Notes: generated by a model from the letters alone, not told the origin. A stretch of DNA of 64,000 nucleotides from Palleronia caenipelagi (GCF_007004065.1 NZ_VFSV01000006.1:100971-164970); one strand, 5' to 3'. Numbered from the stretch's first letter, positions 36,905 to 47,247 are shown. Made by a program: numbers and translations.

Positions 36905-38261
36905 TCCCCATCGGGTCGATACTGGTCTTGATCGCGCGCATTGCAGACAGTTTCCCGGAGTCGCCATAACGCTCAAGCTCGCCCACCTTGAGCCGACCAA
37001 TGCCGTGCTCCGCAGAGAAGGATCCGTCTCGCCGGACCACTTCATCTGTCACGATCTCCCGCAACGCCTCGGACAGATGCGCGTAGTCGGACTTGCTGCG
37101 GCCCGGGGCTGGAAAAAGATTATAGTGGAGGTTCCCATCTCCAAGATGACCGAAGGCATTGATCCGAACGTCTGACATCGCCCGCAGCCGCGCCTTACAA
37201 TCTTCAAGGAACACTGGAATTTCCGACAGCGGCAGCGAGATATCGTTGGACACCACAGCGCCAATGGCCCTGTTGGCGAGGGGGATCGATTCACGGACAG
37301 CCCAGAGTTCCGTTCGTTGCGCCTCTGATAACGCGACAACACCGTCCTTACTGAGACCGGCCTCCATGGCCTCAGCGAACAGCGCGTTGAACCAATCGGC
37401 AGGGTCGCCACCGGGGCCCAGACCGATATCGATCAGGACCGACCAGTCAGGGACAGGATCGAGAGGGATCCGTATCGGCAAACTGGCCTCGACAAGAAAA
37501 CGCAGCCCCTGCCCGGAGATCAGCTCAAAGGCCGAAACGCCCCCACGCGCGAGGGCGAGAGCCAGCAGATCCAGTGCGGCGGCGGGGTCAGGAACCGCCA
37601 GCAATGCAGCACCGCTGGCCGCCGGTTGCGGAAAGAGCTTCAACGAGGCCGCCGTGATCACACCAAGCGTGCCTTCAGAGCCGATCAATAACTGGCGCAG
37701 ATCGTAACCGGTGTTATCTTTGCGGAGGCGTTTGAGGCCGTGGATCACCTGACCGTCGGGCAAAACGGCCTCGATCCCCAGCGTCAGATCGCGAGCATTG
37801 CCGTATCGGAGCACGTTCACCCCGCCCGCGTTGGTTGACAGCAATCCTCCGATCCGAGCCGACCCCTCCGACGCGAGCGACAGCGGAAACAGCCGGTCGG
37901 CCTCCACAGCGGCCTTCTGAACGTCGGCGAGAACCGCTCCGGCCTCTGCAACGAGGACGTTCTCCGCAGGATAGACCGCGCGGATTGCGCGCATTCTCTC
38001 CAGAGACAGCACGATCGGCGTCCCGCCCGGCAGCGTTTGTCCTCCGACCAGACCTGTCCCTCCACCGAACGGGACCACCGGAATGCCACGGGCGTTGGCG
38101 AAACGGAGGATTTGCGACACCTCATCGACAGACCGCGGCGCGAGCACGGCGCCAGCAGATCCAGACCACTGGCCCCGCGGCTCGGTAATATACGCGTCGC
38201 TGAGGTCGCGCCGGGTACCGGCCGGCAGAAGTTTCTCCAGATCTGATACCCAGTGCGTCAT
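36876..38261 (-). CDS. FAD-linked 2-hydroxyacid dehydrogenase (GlcD/Dld type)
   Basis: A 461-residue flavoprotein of the VAO/PCMH family. The FAD site is seen in VPFGGGTGLVGGQTLPGG and GGLLSTNAGGVNVLRYGNARD; the C-terminal cap ends in the family signature SAEHGIGRLKVGELERYG and MNPGAVLR. Such enzymes oxidise D-lactate, glycolate or 2-hydroxyglutarate and pass electrons to quinones or flavoproteins. The absence of glcE/glcF neighbours argues for a single-chain D-2-hydroxyacid dehydrogenase. Start at 38261 because GGAGGGTGGC directly precedes that ATG. The gene lies 21 bp after the acetyltransferase. Confidence 0.88.
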   Translation of the reverse strand: MTHWVSDLEKLLPAGTRRDLSDAYITEPRGQWSGSAGAVLAPRSVDEVSQILRFANARGIPVVPFGGGTGLVGGQTLPGGTPIVLSLERMRAIRAVYPAENVLVAEAGAVLADVQKAAVEADRLFPLSLASEGSARIGGLLSTNAGGVNVLRYGNARDLTLGIEAVLPDGQVIHGLKRLRKDNTGYDLRQLLIGSEGTLGVITAASLKLFPQPAASGAALLAVPDPAAALDLLALALARGGVSAFELISGQGLRFLVEASLPIRIPLDPVPDWSVLIDIGLGPGGDPADWFNALFAEAMEAGLSKDGVVALSEAQRTELWAVRESIPLANRAIGAVVSNDISLPLSEIPVFLEDCKARLRAMSDVRINAFGHLGDGNLHYNLFPAPGRSKSDYAHLSEALREIVTDEVVRRDGSFSAEHGIGRLKVGELERYGDSGKLSAMRAIKTSIDPMGIMNPGAVLR

Positions 38262-38282
38262 GCCACCCTCCACAGGGATCAA

Positions 38283-38861
38283 TCAGGCGCGTCCACGCCG
38301 GTCATTGCGAAGGTTGGCGTAAAGCACATGATTGCGCCAGCGCCCCGCGATCTCCAGATACGACTGCGCGACACCTTCGTATTTGAAGCCGCTTTTTTCC
38401 AGCACCCCACGCGATGCAGCATTCTCGGGAAGACAGGCCGCCTCTAGTCGGCTGAGGCTCAGCCTGTTGAACGCGTAATGGACCGTGGCCTCGATCGCCT
38501 CGCGCATATATCCCTGCCGGGCAAAAGGCGCGCCGATCCAGTAGCCCAGCGTGCCAGCCTGCGCGGGCCCTCGGCGGATGTTGTCGAGCGTGAGAGCTCC
38601 GAGAAGCTCATCGCTGTCGCGTCGGATCAGGAACAGGCCAAGAGCGGTTTGTCTGCTCAGAGAATTATGAGACCAGACGACGCGCTTTTGAAAATTCTGG
38701 CGGCTGAAATGATCTGCAGCCCAGATCGGCTCCCACGGTTTCAGAAAGTCAGCACTGTCACGCCGCAGAGTGCACCACGCCACATGGTCGGTCGACTCCG
38801 GCAAGCGGAGCGTCATGCGCTCGGTCTCGATCCGAAACTGTCGCCGACCCAAACGGATCAT
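38283..38861 (-). CDS. GNAT acetyltransferase, RimJ/RimL type
   Basis: A 192-residue GNAT enzyme that would move acetyl from acetyl-CoA to a protein N-terminus or a small amine. It shows the family run IETERMTLRLPESTD, the CoA-binding stretch GYWIGAPFARQGYMREA and the C-terminal LEAACLPENAASRGVLEKSGF. This resembles ribosomal protein N-acetyltransferases, but many members have other targets. It overlaps the M16 peptidase gene by 4 bp and is the fixed neighbour of that gene in this cluster. Confidence 0.87.
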   Translation of the reverse strand: MIRLGRRQFRIETERMTLRLPESTDHVAWCTLRRDSADFLKPWEPIWAADHFSRQNFQKRVVWSHNSLSRQTALGLFLIRRDSDELLGALTLDNIRRGPAQAGTLGYWIGAPFARQGYMREAIEATVHYAFNRLSLSRLEAACLPENAASRGVLEKSGFKYEGVAQSYLEIAGRWRNHVLYANLRNDRRGRA

Positions 38862-40120
38862 GCGGCCAACCGCGCGCCGATCTGGGACAGGTCGGGGGCG
38901 CGTTCGACAGGGCCGTAAAGGGCCACAGCGGGGGTCGCGGCAGACAAGAGTTTAGCACCATAATCCTGCAGATCAGACAGGTGGACTGCGTCGATCTTGG
39001 CGACGGTTTCCTCGATGGACGGAATGCGTCCCCAGATTGCCAGCAGCCGGGCCAGCCGCTCGGCACGGGAGGACGCGCTCTCCAGTCCCATGAGCATCCC
39101 TGCCTTCATTTGCGCCCGGGATCGCTCAAGCTCGGCGGAGGCCAGTCCCGACGTCGCCCGTTTGATCTCGTCGACAGTGACTTCGATGAGATGTCCCACG
39201 TCATCACCGGACGTCCCGGCATAGATCGTCAGCATACCGCTATCGGCATAGGCGCCAGCCTGCGCAAAGATCGAGTAACAGAGCCCGCGATTTTCCCGCA
39301 ATTCCTGAAACAGCCGCGAGGACATGCCGCCCCCAAGCGCGCTCGCAAAAATTTGCGCCGCGTAGAAGTCGTCGTGCAGATAAGAGGGCGCCTCAAAGCC
39401 AAGGGTCACATGGGCTTGCTCCAGAGCCTTCGTCTCCCGGCGTTCGCCCCCGGCAAACCGCGCGGGATCGGGAGATGCCCCGAAGCGCGGCGAGAGATGG
39501 CCAAAGGTCTCTTCCGCAAAACGGCAGATGACGTCATGATCCACCGCACCGGCTGCCGCGAGGATCAGGTCGCCCGGACCATAGCGCTCGCGCACAAAGG
39601 TCGAGAGATCGTCACGGGAGAAGTTCCGCACCCGTTCCGACGGACCAAGGATCGGACGGCCAAGAGGTTGATTCGGATAGGCAACCTCCTGCAACCAGTC
39701 GAAAACGATGTCGTCGGGCGTGTCGAAGACCTGACCGATTTCCTGCAGAATCACGCCACGCTCGACCTCGATTTCGCGCGGGTCAAAGATCGGGTTGAGC
39801 ACGATATCCGAGATCACATCGAGAGCCAGCGGCACATCCGCCTCCAGCACCCGCGCGTAATACGCCGTCATCTCGCGGCTGGTATAGGCGTTGATATAGC
39901 CCCCCACATCCTCAATGGATTCCGCGATTTGCAGGGCCGTGCGCCGCTCGGTGCCCTTAAAGGCCATGTGCTCCAGAAAATGCGCGATCCCGTTCTGCTC
40001 GGGCCGCTCATGGCGCCCGCCCGCATTCACCCAGATGCCGACGCTGGCCGATTGCAGGCCCGGCATGTGCTCGGTGACGATCCGGAGACCGTTTGCCAGC
40101 GTGTGGGTGGCAATACTCAT
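38858..40120 (-). CDS. M16-family zinc peptidase (mitochondrial processing peptidase-like)
   Basis: A 420-residue pitrilysin-family protease. The inverted zinc motif HFLEHMAFKGT is present and the third ligand Glu lies in EVERGVILQEI. The sequence resembles the beta subunit of mitochondrial processing peptidase, as known for alphaproteobacteria. No signal peptide is seen. Its ATG at 40120 shares a base with the thrC TGA stop. It is followed by an acetyltransferase gene with a 4-bp overlap, so thrC-M16-GNAT form one tightly packed unit. Confidence 0.93.
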   Translation of the reverse strand: MSIATHTLANGLRIVTEHMPGLQSASVGIWVNAGGRHERPEQNGIAHFLEHMAFKGTERRTALQIAESIEDVGGYINAYTSREMTAYYARVLEADVPLALDVISDIVLNPIFDPREIEVERGVILQEIGQVFDTPDDIVFDWLQEVAYPNQPLGRPILGPSERVRNFSRDDLSTFVRERYGPGDLILAAAGAVDHDVICRFAEETFGHLSPRFGASPDPARFAGGERRETKALEQAHVTLGFEAPSYLHDDFYAAQIFASALGGGMSSRLFQELRENRGLCYSIFAQAGAYADSGMLTIYAGTSGDDVGHLIEVTVDEIKRATSGLASAELERSRAQMKAGMLMGLESASSRAERLARLLAIWGRIPSIEETVAKIDAVHLSDLQDYGAKLLSAATPAVALYGPVERAPDLSQIGARLAA

Positions 40121-41496
40121 CAAAGACGACCTTCGATCAGGGTTTTCAGGGCATCCAAATCATTGGCGACGCGGGTCTGCCGCTCGGGCCGGTCGAACAG
40201 GTCCACCATCCGCTCGGGCAGAGCGGGGTGGAGACCCGTGGCCTCGGTCACAGCGTCGGGAAACTTGGCCGGGTGGGCGGTGGCCAGCGTGATCATCGGG
40301 CAATCCGACAGATGCTCTTCGGCGACCTTCACACCGACGGCGCTATGGGGGCAGAGAATCTCGCCAGTGGTCTCGTGCAGCCGCCGGATCGTCGCCATGG
40401 TTTCGTCTTCGGAGGCGCGTCCTGAGCCATAGATCGACCGCAGCTCGGCCATGGCATTGTCGGAGATGGTGAAGCCGCCCTGCGCCTTCAGTTCCGCCAT
40501 CATCCGGGTGACAGCAGCACCGTCGCGGTCATGGGCCATAAACAGCGCGCGCTCGAAATTGGACGAGACCTCGATATCCATCGACGGGCTGATGGTGGGC
40601 TGCACACCTTCTTTCCGGTGGTCACCGGTCTCAAAGGTCCGGTGCAGGATGTCGTTGCTGTTGGTCGCAATGATCAGCCGCCGGATCGGCAGCCCCATGG
40701 ACCGCGCGATGTAACCCGCGAAGATGTCGCCGAAATTGCCCGTGGGAACGGTGACGTCCACTTCGCGGTGGGGCGCGCCAAGGCTGGTAGCGGCGCTGAA
40801 GAAATACACCACCTGCGCCAGAACCCGGGCCCAGTTGATCGAATTCACCGCCGTCAGCCCTACCCGGTCGCGGAAGGCATGATCGTTGAACATATCCTTC
40901 ACCGCCGCCTGACAGTCGTCAAAATGGCCGTCGAGGGCGAGGGCGTGGACGTTCTCCTCGACCGGCGTGGTCATCTGGCGGCGCTGCACATCGGAGACGC
41001 GACCATGCGGGAACAGAATGAAGCACTCGACCGCATCGAGCCCCCGGAATGCCTCGATCGCCGCGGAGCCCGTATCGCCGGAGGTGGCGCCGACGATCGT
41101 GATCCGGTCACCGCGCCGGGACATGGCGTCCTGAAATAGCTGACCGATCAGCTGCATGGCAAAGTCCTTGAAGGCCAGCGTCGGCCCGTGGAACAGCTCC
41201 AGCAGGAAGTGGCCCTGCGACAATTGCACCAATGGAGCACGGGCGGTGTGGCCGAACCCGCCATAGGCCTTGGCGATCAGGTCACCGAGGCGCTCCTCGC
41301 TCATGCCCGTAAAGGGCAGCATCACCCGGAGCGCGATCTCCTCATAGGGCAGCGTGGCCAGCGCGGCGATGTCCTCGCGGGACATTTGCGGGATCTCGCC
41401 GGGGACATAGAGCCCCCCATCCCGCGCCAGACCGGCCAGCATAGCACCTTCGAAATCGAGAACGGGCGCCGTGCCGCGGGTTGAGTGATACTGCAT
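40120..41496 (-). CDS. thrC: threonine synthase
   Basis: A 458-residue PLP enzyme, fold type II, that converts O-phosphohomoserine to threonine. Start of the family: MQYHSTRGTAPVLDFEGAML; cofactor Lys in TLAFKDFAMQLIGQLF; the phosphate loop GATSGDTGSAAIEAF. It follows the SURF1 gene by 10 bp, the usual join between cytochrome oxidase assembly genes and threonine synthesis in this lineage. The reason for this conserved link is not known. Confidence 0.96.
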   Translation of the reverse strand: MQYHSTRGTAPVLDFEGAMLAGLARDGGLYVPGEIPQMSREDIAALATLPYEEIALRVMLPFTGMSEERLGDLIAKAYGGFGHTARAPLVQLSQGHFLLELFHGPTLAFKDFAMQLIGQLFQDAMSRRGDRITIVGATSGDTGSAAIEAFRGLDAVECFILFPHGRVSDVQRRQMTTPVEENVHALALDGHFDDCQAAVKDMFNDHAFRDRVGLTAVNSINWARVLAQVVYFFSAATSLGAPHREVDVTVPTGNFGDIFAGYIARSMGLPIRRLIIATNSNDILHRTFETGDHRKEGVQPTISPSMDIEVSSNFERALFMAHDRDGAAVTRMMAELKAQGGFTISDNAMAELRSIYGSGRASEDETMATIRRLHETTGEILCPHSAVGVKVAEEHLSDCPMITLATAHPAKFPDAVTEATGLHPALPERMVDLFDRPERQTRVANDLDALKTLIEGRL

Positions 41497-41506
41497 CGAA
41501 AACCTC

Positions 41507-42169
41507 TCAGATCGTCCGCTTTGCCATACGCCAAGCCAGAAGCGCTGTCATCCCCGCCCAAAGGACGGCGATGGAGAACCATGTAATCGCATATTGCAGG
41601 TGGTCATTTGGGATCCCGGCAGTGGAGACGGGGAGCGGCGTCAGGCCCTCAATCCCGGGGGCAAGGCTGCGCGCCACGATAAGGGTGGGCTCGGTCTCCA
41701 GAGCCTGCGCCATCGCAGGTACATCACGGGCAAACCAGATGTTCTCGGACAGATCCGGCTCGGGCGTATAGCCATCCACTTCGTCGGGCCAGTGAAGATT
41801 GCCCGTCACGGTGAGCGGTGTCGTGGGCAGCGCGATCTCCGCCGCCACGGGAGCAGCGCCCAGATCCACCATGACGCGCCGCGTGCCCGTGTCAAAGGGC
41901 GCGATCAGCCGGTAAGCCGGACCCAGCTCGACCGTCGAGATCAGCACCCGGAGCGGCTCCCCGGAAATGGTGCCGCGCGCCTCGACCGGCAAATATTTCT
42001 GGGCTGGGTAGGGATTGTCGGGCAGCTCGGTCGCCGGCGCGTCAATCGCGGCCTCGATCTCGGCCAGCATATCGGTTTTCCAGTCCAGCCGCTTGACCTG
42101 CCATGTGCCCAACGACAGCAGGACGGCCAACCCGCCCAGCCCGATGATCACCAGAGAGATCCACCGCAT
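41507..42169 (-). CDS. SURF1-family cytochrome oxidase assembly protein
   Basis: A 220-residue SURF1/Shy1 protein with the two terminal helices of the family (SLVIIGLGGLAVLLSLGTWQ and QYAITWFSIAVLWAGMTAL) around a periplasmic domain. The family signatures LGTWQVKRLDWK, VPVEARGT-like LPVEARGTISGEP and NDHLQYAITWF are present. SURF1 handles haem a for insertion into subunit I. It stands 72 bp downstream of the subunit III gene, with a GC hairpin in between. Confidence 0.93.
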   Translation of the reverse strand: MRWISLVIIGLGGLAVLLSLGTWQVKRLDWKTDMLAEIEAAIDAPATELPDNPYPAQKYLPVEARGTISGEPLRVLISTVELGPAYRLIAPFDTGTRRVMVDLGAAPVAAEIALPTTPLTVTGNLHWPDEVDGYTPEPDLSENIWFARDVPAMAQALETEPTLIVARSLAPGIEGLTPLPVSTAGIPNDHLQYAITWFSIAVLWAGMTALLAWRMAKRTI

Positions 42170-42188
42170 GTTGCAAACTCCCGCAGAA

Positions 42189-42208
42189 AGGGGCGCCGCA
42201 GCGCCCCT
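42189..42208 (-). terminator. hairpin between subunit III and SURF1 genes
   Basis: AGGGGCGC-CGCA-GCGCCCCT forms an 8-bp stem 33 bp after the subunit III stop. On the minus strand it is followed only by TTTCTG, so read-through to SURF1 is likely. Confidence 0.45.
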
Positions 42209-42241
42209 GTCATGTCTTCTTTTCGCCCGAAATCGAAGGGG

Positions 42242-43045
42242 TCAGGAACCCCAGATGTAGATCGCGCAGAACAGGAACAGCCAGACCACGTCCACGAAGT
42301 GCCAGTACCAGGCTGCCGCTTCGAACCCGATATGCTTTTCGGGAGTGAAATGCCCGGCGCGGACACGCAGGTAGCACACGAAGAGGAAGATCGTCCCGAT
42401 GATCACGTGCGCCCCGTGGAAGCCCGTCGCCATGAAGAAGTTGGCGCCGTAGATGTTGCCAGCGAAGCCAAAGGCCGCATGGCTGTACTCATAGGCCTGG
42501 AAGAAGGTGAAGATCAGGCCAAGGATCACGGCGAGGATGATGCCGTTGGCCATGTCCTTACGGTTATTCTCGTGAACCAGCGCGTGGTGCGCCCAGGTGG
42601 CAGCGGCACCGGAGCAGAGCAGGATCAGCGTGTTGATCAACGGCAGGTGCCACGGGTCAAAGGTCTCGATGCCCTGCGGCGGCCAGGTCTGGAATTCAGC
42701 CGCCGTGCCGCCATTATTGCCGGGATACATGGCGTGCTTGAAGAACGACCAGAACCAGGCGGCGAAGAACATGACTTCGGACATGATGAACATGATGAAG
42801 CCGTAGCGCAGGCCGATCCGCACCACCGGGGTGTGGTCGCCCACATTCGATTCGCGAATCACGTCACCCCACCAGGCAACCATCGTGTAGAGAACGACGG
42901 CAAGGCCGATGAAGAACATGAACGGCGTGATGCCCTTCATCCACATCACGGCACCGAACAGCATGATGAACGCCCCGACCGACGCGATAAAAGGGTGCAG
43001 CGACGGGGGGAGAATGTGGTAGTCGTGGTTTTTTTCGTGCGCCAT
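42242..43045 (-). CDS. coxC: cytochrome c oxidase subunit III
   Basis: A 267-residue subunit III of aa3-type cytochrome oxidase, with seven helices and the pattern [20 protein letters not shown] at the start. Typical marks include the [15 protein letters not shown] segment, [10 protein letters not shown] and [15 protein letters not shown] near the end. It helps proton entry and stabilises subunit I. It follows ctaG by 16 bp. The catalytic subunit I gene (coxA) is not in the window. Confidence 0.97.
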   Translation of the reverse strand: MAHEKNHDYHILPPSLHPFIASVGAFIMLFGAVMWMKGITPFMFFIGLAVVLYTMVAWWGDVIRESNVGDHTPVVRIGLRYGFIMFIMSEVMFFAAWFWSFFKHAMYPGNNGGTAAEFQTWPPQGIETFDPWHLPLINTLILLCSGAAATWAHHALVHENNRKDMANGIILAVILGLIFTFFQAYEYSHAAFGFAGNIYGANFFMATGFHGAHVIIGTIFLFVCYLRVRAGHFTPEKHIGFEAAAWYWHFVDVVWLFLFCAIYIWGS

Positions 43046-43061
43046 GGCGTCCCTCGGGTGG

Positions 43062-43628
43062 CTAGTTTGTCGGGAGGCTCGCCTGCCGTTCTTCGTCGGG
43101 CAGGTCGATCTCGTAGAAGGTATAAGACAGGGTGATGTGCTTCACAAACTTTGCGTCGGGGTCATCAACGATGGCCGGGTCAACGTAAAAGGACACAGGC
43201 ATCTGCACGGTTTCCCCGGGCTGAAGCACCTGTTCCGTAAAGCAGAAGCACTCGATTTTTGAAAAGAACTCCCCGGCATAGAACGGGGTGACGTTGTAGC
43301 TCGCCTGCCCCGCGACCGGGCGGTCTGTAGGATTATGCGCCTCGTAGAAGGCCAATCCGGTCTCGCCGATGCGGATCTCCATCTCGCGCTCGACCGGCTT
43401 GAAGGTCCAGGGCATGCCCTTTTCCAGCGTCGCGTCGAAGCGGACTTTCATGGTCCGCTCGAGGATTTCATCCGCTTCGGCCTCAGCGGAATTAGTGGTG
43501 CCACCATATCCCGTGATCTGGCAAAAGATCGTGTAGAGCGGCACAGATGCCCACGCGAGTGCGCCCATCGTGAGGACGACGCCGACCAGCCAGCGAACGG
43601 TACGCATCTTGTCAGTCTGCGCGCTCAT
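43062..43628 (-). CDS. ctaG: cytochrome c oxidase assembly protein CtaG (Cox11 type)
   Basis: A 188-residue Cox11-type copper chaperone that delivers CuB to subunit I. One N-terminal transmembrane helix ([20 protein letters not shown]), then the periplasmic domain with the copper motif [15 protein letters not shown]. The Cox11 C-terminal LSYTFYE is also present. It overlaps the upstream 62-codon gene by 4 bp and precedes coxC, as is usual in the cox clusters of Rhodobacterales. Confidence 0.96.
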   Translation of the reverse strand: MSAQTDKMRTVRWLVGVVLTMGALAWASVPLYTIFCQITGYGGTTNSAEAEADEILERTMKVRFDATLEKGMPWTFKPVEREMEIRIGETGLAFYEAHNPTDRPVAGQASYNVTPFYAGEFFSKIECFCFTEQVLQPGETVQMPVSFYVDPAIVDDPDAKFVKHITLSYTFYEIDLPDEERQASLPTN

Positions 43629-43813
43629 CGAGAATCCTCGGCAGGCGCAGCGCTGGGCGTCGGAACGCGATCGAAACTCTGATTCGCGCCGAGTTGTTTG
43701 ACCTTTACGACCGTCAGGCCGAAGACGATCCCGATAAACGCGATCAGCACCAGCAGCAGCCCCATGTTGCGGGAGCGACGGCGCCGGTGAAGGTCGTGTT
43801 CAACCTGTATCAC
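43625..43813 (-). CDS. small single-helix protein of the cox cluster (CoxF-like)
   Basis: A 62-residue protein: a basic N-terminus ([11 protein letters not shown]), one transmembrane helix ([20 protein letters not shown]) and a short periplasmic tail. It overlaps ctaB by 4 bp and ctaG by 4 bp, and a small gene of this kind occupies the same place in many alphaproteobacterial cox operons. It probably helps oxidase assembly; the biochemical task is not known. Small size and tight overlaps on both sides support that it is translated. Confidence 0.85.
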   Translation of the reverse strand: MIQVEHDLHRRRRSRNMGLLLVLIAFIGIVFGLTVVKVKQLGANQSFDRVPTPSAAPAEDSR

Positions 43814-44742
43814 GCGAACACCCCCAAACGCAGCAGAGCTGCATCGACCAGCAAAGCGCCGAAATGCAGGAAGAGGTACAGGAGCGAGAAGCGGAAGAAC
43901 CTCTTTTCCACCAGATAGTTGTCGCCCTCGGCGTCGGTCTCGTCACGGCGCAGGATCCTCCATGCGCCGAAAACGAACCACGCGTTCAGCGCGATGGCGG
44001 TGATGAGGTAGACCGGACCGCTAATCGGCGACAGCGCCAGCAGCACAGCGAACACCGCGAGGATCACCGTGTAGACAAAAATGTGACGGCGGGTGGAGGG
44101 GCGGCCATGGGTCACGGTCAGCATCGGAACGCCAGCATCGTCGTAGTCCGAGCGCATGAACAGAGCCAGTGCCCAGAAATGCGGCGGCGTCCACAGGAAA
44201 ATCAGCGCGAACATCAGCACCGATTCGACCGAAATCGACCCGGTTGCCGCGACCCATCCGATCATCGGCGGGAAAGCCCCAGCAGCCCCGCCGATAACGA
44301 TGTTCTGCGGCGTCGAGCGCTTGAGCCACATGGAATAGACGACGGCGTAGAAAAAGATGGTAAAGGCCAGCAGGGCGGCAGCGGCCCAATTTGTGGCCAA
44401 TCCTAGCATCACGACCGAGAACCCGGACAGCGTCAGCCCGATGGCCAGCGCCTCAGAGCCGGTGACCCGGCCCGAAGGGATTGGGCGGCGCGAGGTCCGG
44501 CGCATGACCGCGTCGATATCCGCATCCCACCACATGTTCAGGGCGCCCGAGGCACCGCCGCCGACGGCGATGAACAGGATCGCGCAAAAACCGATGAACG
44601 GATGCACCGGGACCGGCGCAACGAGGAGGCCGACAAAGGCGGTGAACACCACCAGCGTCATGACGCGCGGCTTCAGCAGGGCGAAGTAATCGCCGAACTG
44701 CGCCTCGCCCTCATGCGCCATATCCTGTGTCAGATCGGTCAC
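43810..44742 (-). CDS. ctaB: heme o synthase (protoheme IX farnesyltransferase)
   Basis: A 310-residue UbiA-family prenyltransferase with eight to nine helices. The first Asp-rich motif is [19 protein letters not shown], which binds farnesyl diphosphate through Mg2+, and a second acidic loop, [12 protein letters not shown], follows. It adds farnesyl to haem b to give haem o, the precursor of haem a. It lies 20 bp after coxB and overlaps the small CoxF-like gene by 4 bp. Confidence 0.95.
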   Translation of the reverse strand: MTDLTQDMAHEGEAQFGDYFALLKPRVMTLVVFTAFVGLLVAPVPVHPFIGFCAILFIAVGGGASGALNMWWDADIDAVMRRTSRRPIPSGRVTGSEALAIGLTLSGFSVVMLGLATNWAAAALLAFTIFFYAVVYSMWLKRSTPQNIVIGGAAGAFPPMIGWVAATGSISVESVLMFALIFLWTPPHFWALALFMRSDYDDAGVPMLTVTHGRPSTRRHIFVYTVILAVFAVLLALSPISGPVYLITAIALNAWFVFGAWRILRRDETDAEGDNYLVEKRFFRFSLLYLFLHFGALLVDAALLRLGVFA

Positions 44743-44762
44743 GCCGGCCTCCAGGGTTCAGA

Positions 44763-45665
44763 TCAGTTGGCCGCCGAAGCGTCAGCGACTTCGCGCGGCG
44801 TACCGCCGTACTCGGCGATCGCCCAGTCCAGCCACTCTTCGTACTTCTCTTCGCTCACGACCTTGACCGTGATCGGCATGTAGGCGTGAGAGATACCGCA
44901 AAGCTCGGAGCACTGGCCAAAGTAAACGCCCTCTTCCTCAGCCTTGAACCACAGCTCGGCCAGGCGACCCGGAACACCGTCCTGCTTCACGCCGAAGGCG
45001 GGCACCGTCCAGGAGTGGATCACGTCAGCGGCAGTAACCTGCACGACGATGGTCTTGCCAACAGGGACGACCATGGCGGTGTCGGTGGCCAGACGGAACT
45101 CGTCTTCGGTATAGCCAGCGGCTTCGAGCTGGGCGCGGACCTCCTCGGTCATGCGGTTGTCGCCGCCGGTGGCCGGAGCGCCGATCATGTAGCTGTCGAA
45201 CTGGAAACCGTGATCGGGATACTCGTAACCCCAATACCACTGGTAGCCGGTGGTCTTGATGGTGATATCGCCCTCTGGGATTTCCTGCTGATTAAACAGA
45301 ATCGGCAGCGAGAAGGCACCAATAAACATCAGGATCAGGATCGGCCCGACGGTCCAGGCGATCTCGAGCGGCGTGTTGTGGGTGAAGGTCTTCGGCGTCG
45401 AGTTGGCTTTCTGATTGTAACGCAGCAGCACAAAGCCCAGCAGACCAATCACGAAGATGGTGATCACAGTGATGATGACCAGCACCATGCCGTCAAGCCA
45501 CTGGAGATCCCGGGCGAGACTGGTGGCGGCAGGCTGAAAGCCAATGCCAGAGGCGGTCGGGGCGCCAATAATCGGCAGATCGCCAACCGGGTTACCGTCC
45601 TGCGCCAGCGCGGCGGCCCCGTAAAACAGCGAAGCGAAAGCGGTCAGAAGTGTGCGTGCGCGCAT
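44763..45665 (-). CDS. coxB: cytochrome c oxidase subunit II
   Basis: A 300-residue subunit II. Signal peptide at the N-terminus ([18 protein letters not shown]); two transmembrane helices; then the cupredoxin domain with the CuA site [13 protein letters not shown] (two Cys, His, Met, with the bridging Glu) and the upstream His in [11 protein letters not shown]. The aromatic run [12 protein letters not shown] carries electrons from cytochrome c. First gene of the cox cluster; the 160-bp gap to divergent tldD should hold its promoter, though I cannot name a box. Confidence 0.97.
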   Translation of the reverse strand: MRARTLLTAFASLFYGAAALAQDGNPVGDLPIIGAPTASGIGFQPAATSLARDLQWLDGMVLVIITVITIFVIGLLGFVLLRYNQKANSTPKTFTHNTPLEIAWTVGPILILMFIGAFSLPILFNQQEIPEGDITIKTTGYQWYWGYEYPDHGFQFDSYMIGAPATGGDNRMTEEVRAQLEAAGYTEDEFRLATDTAMVVPVGKTIVVQVTAADVIHSWTVPAFGVKQDGVPGRLAELWFKAEEEGVYFGQCSELCGISHAYMPITVKVVSEEKYEEWLDWAIAEYGGTPREVADASAAN

Positions 45666-45825
45666 CGAGTGATCCTGTTCGGCTCTTGTCGGTGGACGTC
45701 CCTTTGGCAGATGATACCCCAGAGCGCGCCCTTCATTCGTGACGGGTATGAACCATATATGACGCTGAACAGCAAGCTACCGGATTGCATCAATCGGACG
45801 CAGTCCTATTCAGACAGGAGCCCCC

Positions 45826-47247
45826 ATGACCGACGCCCCGTTCCGACCGCTCTCTGACCGCATCGACGAGGCCGCCGCGCAGAGGGCCCTCGCGCGGGCC
45901 TGCGATGGCGCCGAGGATGGCGAGATCTTCTTTGAACGGCGTCGTTCCGAAGGGTTGGTCTTTGATGACGGGCGCCTGCGCAACGCGTCCTACGATGCGA
46001 CCGAAGGGTTTGGCCTGCGGGCCGTCAAAGGCGAGGTCTCCGGTTACGCCCATTCCACCGAACTGAGCGAATCCGCCCTGCTGCGGGCCGCTGAGACTGC
46101 CCGGCTGGCCGTGGGCAATGGCGGCGGAAAGCTGGCCCCGCCCCCTGCCGCGACCAACCGGCGGCTCTATGGCGACAGCGATCCCATGGCCGATGCGGGA
46201 TTCGGGCTGAAGGTGGAGACCCTGCGCGAGATCGACGCCTTTGCCCGCGACCTCGATCCGCGCGTCGTGCAGGTCAGCGCCTCCCTCGGGGCCTCGCTGC
46301 AAGAGGTTGAGATCCTCCGCCCCGACGGCCAGATCCTGCACGACACCCGCCCCATGACCCGGATTAACGTCTCGGTCATCGTCGACGAAAACGGTCGGCG
46401 TGAACAGGGCGGCGCAGGCGGCGGCGGACGGCACGGGCTGAGCGGCCTGATGGATCGCGACCACTGGCAAGGGCTGGCCCGTGAAGCGCTAAGGATTGCG
46501 CTGGTGAACCTGTGCGCCGAACCCGCCCCGGCGGGCGTCATGGACGTGGTGCTCGGTCCCGGCTGGCCCGGCATCCTGCTGCACGAAGCGATTGGCCATG
46601 GGCTCGAAGGAGACTTCAACCGCAAGAAAAGTTCCGCCTTCGCCGGGCTCATGGGACAGCGAATCGCGGCTCCCGGAGTGACGGTTCTTGACGACGGCAC
46701 CCTGCCCGACCGGCGCGGTTCGATCACCATTGACGACGAGGGCACGCCCTCCGCCGCCAATGTACTGATCGAGGACGGGATTCTCGTGGGCTACATGCAG
46801 GACCGCCAGAACGCCCGCCTGATGGGCGTCGCACCCACCGGCAACGGGCGCCGCGAGAGCTACGCCCACGCGCCGATGCCGCGGATGACCAACACCTACA
46901 TGCTGGGCGGCACCGAAGATCCCGCCTCCATCGTCGCCGGGCTCGAAGACGGGATCTACGCGGTGGGATTTGGCGGCGGGCAGGTGGACATCACCAACGG
47001 CAAGTTCGTGTTTTCCTGCACTGAGGCCTATCGGGTGAAAAACGGTGTCGTCGGAGCTCCGGTCCGTGGCGCGACCCTGATCGGCGACGGTGCGACAGCG
47101 CTGAAGCAGATACGGGCCATCGGCTCTGACATGGCGCTTGATCCCGGCATGGGCAATTGCGGCAAAGCCGGGCAGTGGGTGCCGGTTGGCGTCGGCCAGC
47201 CGACCTTGCGAATCGGCGGGCTTACCGTGGGAGGCTCGGCCGCCTGA
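45826..47247 (+). CDS. tldD: TldD metalloprotease subunit
   Basis: A 473-residue TldD/PmbA-family protein. The zinc motif HEAIGHGLEGD sits at about residue 255, with the further Cys-containing stretch FVFSCTEAYRVKNG near the C-terminus. TldD joins TldE to form a protease that trims unfolded peptides, including microcin and antitoxin substrates. It is divergent from coxB. TldE is not adjacent. The ATG at 45826 lies after a GACAGGAG motif. The 152-bp gap that follows contains a paired direct repeat. Confidence 0.95.
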   Translation: MTDAPFRPLSDRIDEAAAQRALARACDGAEDGEIFFERRRSEGLVFDDGRLRNASYDATEGFGLRAVKGEVSGYAHSTELSESALLRAAETARLAVGNGGGKLAPPPAATNRRLYGDSDPMADAGFGLKVETLREIDAFARDLDPRVVQVSASLGASLQEVEILRPDGQILHDTRPMTRINVSVIVDENGRREQGGAGGGGRHGLSGLMDRDHWQGLAREALRIALVNLCAEPAPAGVMDVVLGPGWPGILLHEAIGHGLEGDFNRKKSSAFAGLMGQRIAAPGVTVLDDGTLPDRRGSITIDDEGTPSAANVLIEDGILVGYMQDRQNARLMGVAPTGNGRRESYAHAPMPRMTNTYMLGGTEDPASIVAGLEDGIYAVGFGGGQVDITNGKFVFSCTEAYRVKNGVVGAPVRGATLIGDGATALKQIRAIGSDMALDPGMGNCGKAGQWVPVGVGQPTLRIGGLTVGGSAA

